Assembly: GCA_016285575.1 (NCBI GenBank)
Contig: JAEEQX010000006.1
Span: forward strand, 1 to 57,472
Direction: 5' to 3'
Origin: Lachnospiraceae bacterium
Lineage (GTDB): Bacteria; Bacillota; Clostridia; Lachnospirales; Lachnospiraceae
Length of the DNA: 57,472 nt
The number at the start of each line of letters is the position of its first letter. Position 1 is the first letter of the stretch. The notes under the pieces are model-generated. The model ran no database searches. It was not told the origin of the DNA and worked only from the letters and a program-made list of their open reading frames with translations. Below, in pieces: positions 16,752-25,545 of the stretch. A program made the position numbers and the translations under genes.

Positions 16752-17966
16752 TTATCTGAGTAAATCATCCTGATGCGAGAGTCTCCACTCAATACATCTC
16801 TTAAGGTAATGGATGTAATCAGGATTCTTACACATACCCTTGCCCTCAACATCAGATATCTTGGCAACATCCATACCGTTACAAGCAGTGGTCTTCATAA
16901 TGATATTAAGAGCCGGTGCAGATGTATCATTGGCAATGTATGTTCCGATACCGAATGCAACTTTTGCTTTACCCTTAAAGTACTTGTTGATAGCAGTTGC
17001 TCTCTCAAAGTCAAGGCTGTCGCTGAAAAGAAGCGTCTTGGTTGTAGGATCGATGCCGAGATTCTTGTAGTGCTCAATCATCATATTGCCCCAATCATAA
17101 GGATCTCCTGAGTCATGACGAACACCACTGAAAAGTGTTGAATAAGTCAACTGGAAGTCCTTAAGGAAGCACTTGGTTGTGATAGCATCAGTAAGTGCTG
17201 TTCCGTTTAACACACCGTATTCCTTAACCCATGCATCAAGTGCATACCAGTTGGAATATGCGGGGTTATGCTTGTGATTACCCTGTCCAACGCACATAAT
17301 CCATTCATGTGCCATAGTACCAACAGGTGTGATGTTATATTTCTTAGCAAGATATACATTACTTGTACCAACGAACTTAGAGTTAACAGGCTTGCATTCC
17401 TTAAGTCTCTTAACTGCCATATCCTGAGCTTCTGCAGAGAGTCTTCTTCTCATACCGAATTCTGAGAATGCGCTGATATCATACTCGCCGTTTTCAAGCT
17501 TGGCTATCTTATCATCAAGTCTCTCTTTGAAGCTTGCAATAAGCTCGTTATAATCATATGCCATTCTGAAGTATACTTCGTTAACAATGGCAAGGGTTGG
17601 AATCTCATACATGGATGTATTAAGCCACGTTCCCTTGGTCTCGATTGAGAGGCCGCACTCAGCCTTATTGCTAATCTCAAAATCATCAAATCTGGGCTTC
17701 CAGAGTCTTAAGAAATCAACATATGAACCCTTGATCCACTTGATGTTATGAAGGTATTCAAGTTCCTCTTCGTTGAATCTAAGATCACAGTATAACTTGA
17801 TCTGATTCTTAATCTCCTCTACCATCTCAGGAGTAAAGTGTACGTCAGTATTTCTGCACTTAAAATCCCACGTAGTCTTATAATCACTGAACTGATGGTA
17901 TATAGCTTGTCCCATCGAAAACTTGTAAGCATCTGTCTCAAGAAGACTGGTAATGATTCTGTCCAT
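16752..17966 (-). CDS. pncB: Nicotinate phosphoribosyltransferase
   Basis: A 404-residue enzyme that joins nicotinate to PRPP in the NAD salvage pathway. It opens DRIITSLLETDAYKFSMGQA. Family blocks are GTSNVYLAKKYNITPVGTMAHEW and FSGVRHDSGDPYDWG in the C-terminal phosphoribosyl-binding region. GGAG six bases before the ATG at 17966 makes this the start, rather than the ATG at 17978. The leader carries its own promoter and an 8-base inverted repeat. Confidence 0.94.
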   Translation of the reverse strand: MDRIITSLLETDAYKFSMGQAIYHQFSDYKTTWDFKCRNTDVHFTPEMVEEIKNQIKLYCDLRFNEEELEYLHNIKWIKGSYVDFLRLWKPRFDDFEISNKAECGLSIETKGTWLNTSMYEIPTLAIVNEVYFRMAYDYNELIASFKERLDDKIAKLENGEYDISAFSEFGMRRRLSAEAQDMAVKRLKECKPVNSKFVGTSNVYLAKKYNITPVGTMAHEWIMCVGQGNHKHNPAYSNWYALDAWVKEYGVLNGTALTDAITTKCFLKDFQLTYSTLFSGVRHDSGDPYDWGNMMIEHYKNLGIDPTTKTLLFSDSLDFERATAINKYFKGKAKVAFGIGTYIANDTSAPALNIIMKTTACNGMDVAKISDVEGKGMCKNPDYIHYLKRCIEWRLSHQDDLLR

Positions 17967-18038
17967 TTTTCTCTCCATATGTTTAAAAATCTAATAATTT
18001 TTTTGTATCTATCTCAAGCAAAAAAATACGTTTAACAG

Positions 18039-18094
18039 ATAATACAACATTATTGGTTTATTAACAATAATATATATTTTAAAAAATTGTTAAT
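18039..18094 (-). promoter_or_regulatory. pncB promoter and overlapping inverted repeat
   Basis: TTGTTA-N17-TATTAT on the minus strand (-35 at 18062-18067, -10 at 18039-18044). An inverted repeat ATTAACAA/TTGTTAAT (18060-18067 and 18087-18094) covers the -35 box and could be an operator for an NAD-responsive repressor; the regulator is not identified. Confidence 0.55.
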
Positions 18095-18099
18095 TCTAT

Positions 18100-19533
18100 T
18101 TATAGTACACTCTTATATTCTAGTCTAATCTTAGGAAGCTTGGTTAATGTGTAATAATAATTCTCTCTCCAATCGTCGCCCTGTGTGGCATCGTTTTCGC
18201 CTGTTGCAGGGGGAGCGAATATCTTAAGTGTAAGGTTTTTACCCTTAACGTTCTTACCAAAGAATGCAGGCATGAAATCCACGAACTTAACGCCCTTAGC
18301 CTTGTAAAACCATCTGTCGTTAATCTCCATTAAAAGATTGGCATCTTCAAGTTCATCTTCAAAATACGCCTCAAAAAATACAGGTTCATCTTCTACAGGA
18401 ATCTCAACTCCCACACCGTCGGAATCTTCTGCTGATCCCCATCTTAACTTAACAGGAATTGTCTCGTCGCCCTCAATATCGATTGGCTGTTTGAAATACT
18501 CATCATTTATTATCTCGATAAAAGTATCTAAAAGCGGCAACTTGATTCCTACATTTTGATTATTGGGATCTTCTGTCTCAAGACCAAGTCGCCCTCTGTC
18601 TCTAAACTGATAGAAAGTATATGCATCAAGCCACTTTTCTTCATCATTCTTAACCATGTCGCAGAATTCCTTGAGCATATCGCACTGCTCGTAAGGGCCT
18701 GTTACATCACCGTCAGCATTCATCTCAGAGAGTACCATGACTCTCTTTTCGCCTGCCACAGTCTCGAATCTTTTTGATGCTCTTTTGCCGTTATTGTATA
18801 TATTTTCTACTTTTTCTCTGTAGTAATTCTTGGTTTCTTTTGTAGCCACATCATAAGGCCATCCCCAATGAAGTGACATATATCTGTCTATTGAAAAGAT
18901 ATCCGTTTTCTTAATTGCTTCAGCAAAGATATCCTCCATGTTGAGTTTCTCATCTCCAGGTTCTTTGAAACCATCTAGACACAAAATCAATTTAACGTTC
19001 TTAGCTCTTTCATGGAATATATCGCATACCCTTGCATAGAATGCGGCTACTTCTTCGTAAGATGCTCTTTTTACAAAAGCAAACCAGTCGCCTGTAGCTT
19101 CATGATTAACTCTAAGCATTACTCTGCCAAAAGTTGCAAGGTCATCAGCAATCGCCTCTATATGCTTATCATCAAGATGAGGATCCATAGTAATGGTAAG
19201 ACATACATCCATACCATGACGTCTTACATCTCTCATCCAGTTAAAAGGCTCGGCTTCCTTGTCGCCAATTAAGCCACCCTTATATGTCTCATAATCATCA
19301 TAGGGATAATCCCACTGGAACGTAATGTTGCTGTCAGCGAATGCATCGTGTGCTCTCTTGGGAAATCCCTCATCAAGAGGATAATATGAAGTCATGAGAG
19401 ATATCGCTCTTACAGGACGTCCTAATGTGTTAAGGATGTAATCCTGATCTACATACTCGCCTCTCTCACTTCCGTCTCCAAGGTCAATTGCACACTGTGC
19501 TTTCCCCATGTGTAATCTTTTAATTTCAGCCAT
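18100..19533 (-). CDS. GH26-like glycoside hydrolase, cytoplasmic
   Basis: A 477-residue clan GH-A type enzyme. RVNHEATGDWFAF near residue 141 resembles the acid/base site of family 26 mannanases (E145), and VLSEMNADG places a likely nucleophile at E270. The barrel spans about residues 40-345. A beta-rich C-terminal region (370-470) may be an accessory module. No signal peptide is present. The substrate (mannan, xylan or mixed glucan) cannot be fixed from sequence. The ATG follows AAGGAGA and the gene lies 10 bases after the membrane fusion protein gene, so they are probably co-transcribed. Confidence 0.7.
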   Translation of the reverse strand: MAEIKRLHMGKAQCAIDLGDGSERGEYVDQDYILNTLGRPVRAISLMTSYYPLDEGFPKRAHDAFADSNITFQWDYPYDDYETYKGGLIGDKEAEPFNWMRDVRRHGMDVCLTITMDPHLDDKHIEAIADDLATFGRVMLRVNHEATGDWFAFVKRASYEEVAAFYARVCDIFHERAKNVKLILCLDGFKEPGDEKLNMEDIFAEAIKKTDIFSIDRYMSLHWGWPYDVATKETKNYYREKVENIYNNGKRASKRFETVAGEKRVMVLSEMNADGDVTGPYEQCDMLKEFCDMVKNDEEKWLDAYTFYQFRDRGRLGLETEDPNNQNVGIKLPLLDTFIEIINDEYFKQPIDIEGDETIPVKLRWGSAEDSDGVGVEIPVEDEPVFFEAYFEDELEDANLLMEINDRWFYKAKGVKFVDFMPAFFGKNVKGKNLTLKIFAPPATGENDATQGDDWRENYYYTLTKLPKIRLEYKSVL

Positions 19534-19543
19534 TTAATTCTCC

Positions 19544-20905
19544 TTAAAACACAATCTGTTTAAGCTCTAACCACAGTCTAACCACTCCGAAAAACTCTCG
19601 AAGCATGTAGTGTATTCCAACCGGGAATAATGTAATCGCAGGTACGGAATAAGCATTCTCGTATCCCACACTTTTTGCAATCAGTTTCGCTCTATATTCA
19701 TGAAAGCTGTTGGTTATAATACCAACCTCAGTATTAGGATCTCCTATTATCTGCATAGAAAACTTAAGGTTCTCTATTGTACTTGTTGACTTATCTTCAA
19801 GGATAATCCTGTCCTCGTCTATTCCCATTCGAACGAGTTCATTTTTTATACATTCAGCTTCGCTGATTGACTCATTAAATCCTTGTCCACCCGATGCAAT
19901 AAGTATAGTGTCCGGGTTATCGGACATATACTGATATCCTTCTTCTATTCTCTTAACTAGAGGTATCGAAGGAGTGGTACCATTTAATCCTGCCCCAAGA
20001 ACGATAACGTACTTTAAATCCTTCTTGGGTGTTGCATTCATGGATGCAAAAATATTGGTCTCTACAAACAAAAATACAATCAGTGATATAAAGAATAACA
20101 CATAATAGATAATCTTAATCGGCTTAGGGACTCTAAGTCTCTTATCGCGATCAATTGTAAGCTTAAGCATCATAAACCTTAGAAATGCAAATGCTCCTAT
20201 AAGTAGCCAAATCCATATCCAGGAGAGGAATATACCCGCATAGCATACAAGCGTGATAATGTAAAAAATACACCACACGAAAAGGAAGAAGTAAGCGAAC
20301 ATTCTGACGGACTGGAATGAGAATTCCTTGTATCCTATGTATCTTCCTGTATGTTTTTTGTATTCAAGATATTCTTCTTTTTTTATACTTTCCAAAAACT
20401 TCTCTTCGTTAAGAATCTGAAGATGAAGCATAACCATAACAATAAGCGTAAAGACAATTAATGGTATGTTACAATACATTAACACTACGCCAATGTATAT
20501 AAGATCAAATGCCAAAAACGCCGGATTTCTGGAATATGCATATATTCCATTCGTCACAAGCTTCCTATCGGTTTCATCACTTCCAACTCCGACTCTCCAC
20601 GAATCCTTGATGGATACTAACGCGTAGAGGAAAATGATATCTCCTCCGATTATGAGATACACTCCCAATACTTTGCCCATGATGGGTAAATAAGAGCGTC
20701 CGACAATGATGCTTACAAGTTCTATAACCGGAAGTATGAAGGTAACAATTTTTAATGCCGTTTCAATCTTACTTCCTTTTTTCTTATCTGACTTTTTGCC
20801 TAACTTATATGTATCTATTCCCTTCTTTTTTTGAGAGAACAGTTTGAAAAAATATAATATATAGAATATCGCCATGCCGGCTAATGCAAGCGATCTGTAT
20901 ATCAT
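19544..20905 (-). CDS. Isoprenylcysteine-methyltransferase-like / DUF218 (SanA/YdcF) fusion
   Basis: A 453-residue membrane protein made of two parts. Residues 1-200 hold several membrane segments and the motif GIYAYSRNPAFLAFDLIYIG plus EEKFLE and YKKHTGRYIGY, typical of ICMT/PEMT-type integral membrane methyltransferases. After further membrane segments, residues 300-453 form a DUF218 domain with VIVLGAGLNG, ILIASGGQG, ILEDKSTSTIENL and TNSFHEYRAKLIA. DUF218 proteins (SanA, ElyC, YdcF) act at the envelope, but their reaction is poorly known. The continuous frame and a single AAGGAGA ribosome site support a real fusion. Substrates are unknown; a lipid or envelope role is inferred. Confidence 0.78.
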   Translation of the reverse strand: MIYRSLALAGMAIFYILYFFKLFSQKKKGIDTYKLGKKSDKKKGSKIETALKIVTFILPVIELVSIIVGRSYLPIMGKVLGVYLIIGGDIIFLYALVSIKDSWRVGVGSDETDRKLVTNGIYAYSRNPAFLAFDLIYIGVVLMYCNIPLIVFTLIVMVMLHLQILNEEKFLESIKKEEYLEYKKHTGRYIGYKEFSFQSVRMFAYFFLFVWCIFYIITLVCYAGIFLSWIWIWLLIGAFAFLRFMMLKLTIDRDKRLRVPKPIKIIYYVLFFISLIVFLFVETNIFASMNATPKKDLKYVIVLGAGLNGTTPSIPLVKRIEEGYQYMSDNPDTILIASGGQGFNESISEAECIKNELVRMGIDEDRIILEDKSTSTIENLKFSMQIIGDPNTEVGIITNSFHEYRAKLIAKSVGYENAYSVPAITLFPVGIHYMLREFFGVVRLWLELKQIVF

Positions 20906-20933
20906 TCCAATCTCCTTAATCCAGTCTTCTAAT

Positions 20934-22631
20934 CTAGTCCTCAGTAAATAATTCCACTCTCTTAAACTGGCTTACCTTAACAAGGCCGTTGGTGCTCATC
21001 TTTAATTCAGGAATAACGGGAAGGCTAACGAATGCCATGTTCATAAATGGCTCAATCTTCTCACTTACTCCAAGTTTACTAGCCTCAACTCTAAGCTTTT
21101 TATTGTCCTCTGCAATCTTTTCTGCAGAGTCAGTACTCATAAGTCCAGCTACAGGAAGCTTAACCTTGGCAAGTACTTCGCCATCCTTAACAACTGCCAA
21201 GCCACCGCCAATCTTTTTTATATAATTTGCAGCTACCGCCATATCTTCATCATTGGTACCGATAACTATAAGGTTGTGTGAATCGTGTGATACGCTTCCT
21301 GCAAGAGCACCGCTTTTTAGTCCGATACCTTTAATGTATCCAACACCTTTATGTCCTGTGTTTTTATGTCGCTCAATTACAGCAATCTTTAAAATATCTT
21401 TTTCTATATCGATACCATTATTGTTGTCAAAGTTAAGATTTAAATTCAATTCGTTGGTAAGTATTTCTCCCGGAATTACCTCTATAACTCTAACCTTACC
21501 GTTCTTCTTTTCCACAAAGAAATCTTCTTTTTTGACATCCTTCATGTGGAATGAATTCATTACACTGCCGGTAATCATATCCTGTGCTTCAGGTATATCA
21601 AATTCGAGTGTCTTGCCATCCGATACTACTTTTTTACCAAGCGAATATACATCCTTAATCTTAACTTCATTAAGGTCATCAAGGATTAATATATCTGCAT
21701 CAAAGCCCGGCGCAATCGCACCCGTGTATGCGAGATTATGACAAAGTGCCGAGTTAAGTGATGCCATCTTGATGGTTCTTATAGCATCTTTTCCGGCCTT
21801 AATAGCAAGTCTTACGATATTGTCGATATGACCTTCATCCAAGATATCTGCAGGGTTTCTGTCATCCGTTGCAAGAAGACATCTTGAATAGTAAGGAGCT
21901 TCAAAAAGAGGTAAAAGCTTTTCAAGATTCTTAGCTGCTGAGCCCTGGCGAATCATTATCCACTGGCCCTTGGCAATCTTTTCTTTTGCTTCCTTAAATT
22001 CTGAACACTCATGATCTGTATGAATGCCTGCTGCCACATACTTATCAAGGTCCTTACCCTTAAGCATGGGAGCATGTCCGTCTATCTGATAGCCCTTATT
22101 TAGGCATGAATGAATCTTATCCATGGTAGGTGCATCGTTATAGATAACACCGGGATAATTCATCATCTCAGCAAGTCCTATTACACGCTTCTCATCATAG
22201 AGTTCTTCTATGTCTTCCGCATGAAGTACTGCACCTGCTTCATCAAAGCATGTTGCGGGTACACATGAAGGTATCATTACATATACATGAAGAGGGATGT
22301 TCTCACTCATCTCAAGCATGTACTTTATTCCGTCAACACCACATACATTGGCAATTTCATGAGGGTCAGTAACAACACTTGTTGTACCATGAGGAAGTAC
22401 ACTCTTGGCAAGTGAATGAGGTACCATCATAGTACTCTCGATATGTATATGTCCGTCAATGAATCCGGGGCATACGTATCTGCCCTTGACATCATCAACC
22501 TTATCGGCATCATTATCGGTATAATAATCGCCAACTCCGATTATCTTGGAGCCTTCGATTAGTATGTTGGTATCCTCGATTGACTCAGTAAATACATTGA
22601 TTAATTTTGCATTTTTAATTAATGTCTTCAT
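20934..22631 (-). CDS. ade: Adenine deaminase
   Basis: A 565-residue amidohydrolase that converts adenine to hypoxanthine and ammonia. The metal-site motif is GFIDGHIHIESTMM, followed by TSVVTDPHEIANVCG. Further conserved stretches are LATDDRNPADIL and the C-terminal VGTNDEDMAVAANYIKKIGGG and SHDSHN blocks. The length fits bacterial Ade (about 570-590). The ATG at 22631 follows a GGGGGA site; the TTG at 22643 lies within that site and is rejected. It lies directly after the DUF1858 gene. No purine riboswitch is seen in front of it. Confidence 0.95.
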   Translation of the reverse strand: MKTLIKNAKLINVFTESIEDTNILIEGSKIIGVGDYYTDNDADKVDDVKGRYVCPGFIDGHIHIESTMMVPHSLAKSVLPHGTTSVVTDPHEIANVCGVDGIKYMLEMSENIPLHVYVMIPSCVPATCFDEAGAVLHAEDIEELYDEKRVIGLAEMMNYPGVIYNDAPTMDKIHSCLNKGYQIDGHAPMLKGKDLDKYVAAGIHTDHECSEFKEAKEKIAKGQWIMIRQGSAAKNLEKLLPLFEAPYYSRCLLATDDRNPADILDEGHIDNIVRLAIKAGKDAIRTIKMASLNSALCHNLAYTGAIAPGFDADILILDDLNEVKIKDVYSLGKKVVSDGKTLEFDIPEAQDMITGSVMNSFHMKDVKKEDFFVEKKNGKVRVIEVIPGEILTNELNLNLNFDNNNGIDIEKDILKIAVIERHKNTGHKGVGYIKGIGLKSGALAGSVSHDSHNLIVIGTNDEDMAVAANYIKKIGGGLAVVKDGEVLAKVKLPVAGLMSTDSAEKIAEDNKKLRVEASKLGVSEKIEPFMNMAFVSLPVIPELKMSTNGLVKVSQFKRVELFTED

Positions 22632-22647
22632 GTAATCCCCCAATTAT

Positions 22648-22851
22648 TTACATGTTTTCAAGAAAACCTTTTAAGTCTTCTATCAAGGCTTCAACATCCA
22701 TGTCATGCACATCACATGCTTCTTCAAGTGTCTCGTTTTGAGCCGAAGGACATGTGGGGCAATGCATACCCATCTGTGCCAAAATCTCTGCTGCCTCGGG
22801 CATATTGCGAAGTAACTCGCCTATCTTAGTATTCTCTGTGATTCTAAACAT
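22648..22851 (-). CDS. DUF1858 domain protein
   Basis: A 67-residue single-domain DUF1858 protein. It reads MFRITENTKIGELLRNMPEA, then LAQMGMHCPTCPSAQNETLEEAC, where the CPTCP motif gives a potential disulfide or metal site. Members of this family are small redox-associated proteins of unknown role. A ribosome site AGGAG lies about 13 bases ahead of the ATG, which is rather far. It sits between alr and ade, in the same direction. Confidence 0.82.
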   Translation of the reverse strand: MFRITENTKIGELLRNMPEAAEILAQMGMHCPTCPSAQNETLEEACDVHDMDVEALIEDLKGFLENM

Positions 22852-22898
22852 ATATCTATGTGCTCTCCTAAATATTTTGATGAAAAACTTACTTACTA

Positions 22899-24068
22899 CT
22901 ACATTCGTAACATTAATTCCTGATCGATAATCTTTCCATCCTTAATGTACATTCTCGGCACTCTCTTACTAACCGCACATGTTAACTCATAAGGAATCGT
23001 ACCTGCTATCTCTGCAAGTGTATCGATTGAATTGTTCTTACCGAATACTTCTATCTCACTTCCGACTTCGACATTGTTCATGCCTGTTATATCAATCATG
23101 CACATATCCATGCATATCTTGCCGCATACTTTTGCAGGACCATCCTTGGTCATAAGTGAGCACTTATTGGATAAACTTCTTAAGAATCCGTCAGCGTATC
23201 CGTAAGGAAGAACTCCGACTCTTGTTGTCTTATCAGTTACGAATATACCGCCGTAACTAATCGGCGTTCCTTCAGGATATATCTTAATCGTCGATACTGT
23301 TGTCTTTAGATTCATTACAGGCTTAAGTCCCATCTTTTTAGCAAACTCACCGTATCCGTATAAAAGAAGCCCGGGGCGAACCATATCAAGATATGTCTCG
23401 GGAAATCTTGCAACCGCACCTGTATTGGCACAGTGTTTTATTCTGAATCTTCTTCCAGATATGCGTTCCACTTCACTAATCACATCGGTAAAAAGCTTAA
23501 ACTGCTTCTTGGTATATTCGTCGTTTTTTTCGCCATATTCGTCAGATACTGCGAAGTGGGTAAATATACCCTCTGCATCAAGTCCCTGCATATTGAGGGC
23601 CTCACAGATGCCTTTAACGCCATTGTCGAAGTAATCGCCTTCGCAGAGGTATCCAAGTCTCGACATACCTGTGTCTACTTTGATATGAATCTTAAGTGTC
23701 TTACCGATTCTAACCGACTCTTCAGAATACTCAACAGCTTTAGCCTTACAAGTAACAGCCTGGGTAATATCATATTCGATAAGTCTGGAGACCTGTTCCT
23801 TGGGTGTATGTCCTAAGATCAATATCGGCATCTTGATGCCATTGACTCTAAGTTCCATTGCTTCGTCTATGCTGCTTACTGCCAAGTAATCTGCACCCTC
23901 TTCTTCGAGAGTCTTGGCTACATTGATGGAGCCATGTCCGTACGCGTCAGCTTTTACAACACCTAAGAACTTAACATCTTTACCAATCTTTTCTTTAATT
24001 GTTCGATAATTGTAAATCAGAGCATCCAAGTCTATCTCAGACCATGTTCTTCTTAATGTTGATTCCAT
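22899..24068 (-). CDS. alr: Alanine racemase
   Basis: A 389-residue PLP enzyme that makes D-alanine for peptidoglycan. VVKADAYGHG carries the PLP lysine K39, and SYGGIFVTDK carries the second catalytic base Y272. Also visible are HIKVDTGMSRLGY, the AEGIFTHFA segment, GYADGFLRSLSN and GKICMDMCMIDIT. Length and motif spacing match Alr. The ATG follows AAGGG. It is 28 bases downstream of the lipoprotein gene and probably shares its transcript. Confidence 0.95.
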   Translation of the reverse strand: MESTLRRTWSEIDLDALIYNYRTIKEKIGKDVKFLGVVKADAYGHGSINVAKTLEEEGADYLAVSSIDEAMELRVNGIKMPILILGHTPKEQVSRLIEYDITQAVTCKAKAVEYSEESVRIGKTLKIHIKVDTGMSRLGYLCEGDYFDNGVKGICEALNMQGLDAEGIFTHFAVSDEYGEKNDEYTKKQFKLFTDVISEVERISGRRFRIKHCANTGAVARFPETYLDMVRPGLLLYGYGEFAKKMGLKPVMNLKTTVSTIKIYPEGTPISYGGIFVTDKTTRVGVLPYGYADGFLRSLSNKCSLMTKDGPAKVCGKICMDMCMIDITGMNNVEVGSEIEVFGKNNSIDTLAEIAGTIPYELTCAVSKRVPRMYIKDGKIIDQELMLRM

Positions 24069-24096
24069 ATCTGCCCTTCTAGCTCTAAAACGCTAT

Positions 24097-25494
24097 CTAT
24101 TTATATTTTTTAGTCTTGCCTGTAGATGCTTCATACACATCTATGGAGTAGTCATCATTTTCAACCAAATATCCGTAGTATGTAGTATCATCCTCACCCA
24201 TGTCGGGATAAAGAATTAACTCTGTATTGGTATCACCTTTGCTTAAATATCCTTCGTACCATATGGTAGCATCAGCAGGATTGGCTGCATTAAATATTCT
24301 AAATTCTCTACCATCTAACATTAACGACCAACCGTCACTTGATACATAGTGACCAAACATTCTGGGTCTTGAAAGATACTCTTCGGATGTATTGATACCA
24401 GCGGTCATAACCTCTGCAGGATTTTCCATCTTAAAGAGCATAGCTCCTTCCCATATGGCATCTTCATCCCATAAGGTATCATCACGTGTAACTGTGAAAC
24501 TATCTGTTCCATCTTCATACCAATTGAAACTAATCTTATACTGATAAGGATGTGAACCTTCTCCAAATTTCATCATACTCATCAAGATATCATAGCAGCC
24601 TTTATCCTTGTTTTCGGCTACTACATAAGTACCTCTGAAAAGAGACACTTCCTCGTCCATATTTTTTAAATACGATTGTACGAGACCATCTTCAGTAAAT
24701 TCAAACGCCACACCTGCATCAATATCACCGAGAATCATCCAGCCACCTATTAATTCCTTGGGAGTATCAATAGTTGTTATTCCTGCATCTTTTGCAAGTT
24801 TTTCTGCCTTGTAAATATCTGACTTGTAATCAAAGTTACCAAGATAACCCATATCTCTATCGATTCTCTCGAGCTTGCAATTATCAAGTATGAAGAAATC
24901 CCTGTCAGGACAATCATCAAAAATAAGATTATCTCCATCTATCGTAATTGTAGTTTCTGTGGGGTAACCATTATTGAAATAGTGTCCCATGTTGGATTGT
25001 GAACTAAAAGAAACCGCATTAACCTTAATTGATGTTGCAACCTCTGAATCAAAACCGATGTCACCGGCAGGGAAAAACTCAACTCCAATGTATCCAAGTC
25101 CGGAATACATCGCATAGAGGTTATCACCTACAGCATATATCTCGACTTCATGAGCATCTGCCTCATCACCATTTTCACTTGTTGAATCATCGTAAGTAAG
25201 CTTATATACACCTTGAACTCTGGCAGCAAATGAAGCCTCGTTTTTTACTGAAAAATCATGAGTGTATTCTTTTTTAACATCAGTTTCATTTTCGCTGTTG
25301 TCATCCTCTCCATTCTCTCCATCATCTTCATTGCCCGTATTTCCAATGATGTTGGCTTGAGTATTGTCATTGCCTTTTCCTGTGATTTCATTAATCGAAG
25401 GAATACATGCAAATGTCGATGATAAAAACGAAATGGACATAAGCATGGCTACTGCCTTAATCACATTCTTTTTTGCAAACAGTTTTTTAATCAT
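24097..25494 (-). CDS. Uncharacterised lipoprotein with TGKGN motif
   Basis: A 465-residue exported protein. The signal peptide ends at SSTFAC, with C30 as likely lipidation site. It is followed by NEITGKGNDNTQA and a low-complexity Asn/Glu/Asp linker to about residue 75. The mature part has repeated short beta segments ending in Tyr-rich turns. No enzyme motif is found. The motif behind the anchor matches that of the lipoprotein at 14637-16292, although the mature parts look different. It lies between thiI and alr on the minus strand. Confidence 0.72.
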   Translation of the reverse strand: MIKKLFAKKNVIKAVAMLMSISFLSSTFACIPSINEITGKGNDNTQANIIGNTGNEDDGENGEDDNSENETDVKKEYTHDFSVKNEASFAARVQGVYKLTYDDSTSENGDEADAHEVEIYAVGDNLYAMYSGLGYIGVEFFPAGDIGFDSEVATSIKVNAVSFSSQSNMGHYFNNGYPTETTITIDGDNLIFDDCPDRDFFILDNCKLERIDRDMGYLGNFDYKSDIYKAEKLAKDAGITTIDTPKELIGGWMILGDIDAGVAFEFTEDGLVQSYLKNMDEEVSLFRGTYVVAENKDKGCYDILMSMMKFGEGSHPYQYKISFNWYEDGTDSFTVTRDDTLWDEDAIWEGAMLFKMENPAEVMTAGINTSEEYLSRPRMFGHYVSSDGWSLMLDGREFRIFNAANPADATIWYEGYLSKGDTNTELILYPDMGEDDTTYYGYLVENDDYSIDVYEASTGKTKKYK

Positions 25495-25545
25495 TATTCA
25501 ATCCTCTCCAAAAATACTTAAGTCAAAAAGAGGGTAAGCGACACC

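Noticed and set aside
22632..22647. Purine riboswitch ahead of adenine deaminase
   Set aside because: Only 16 bases separate ade from the upstream gene; no aptamer fits.
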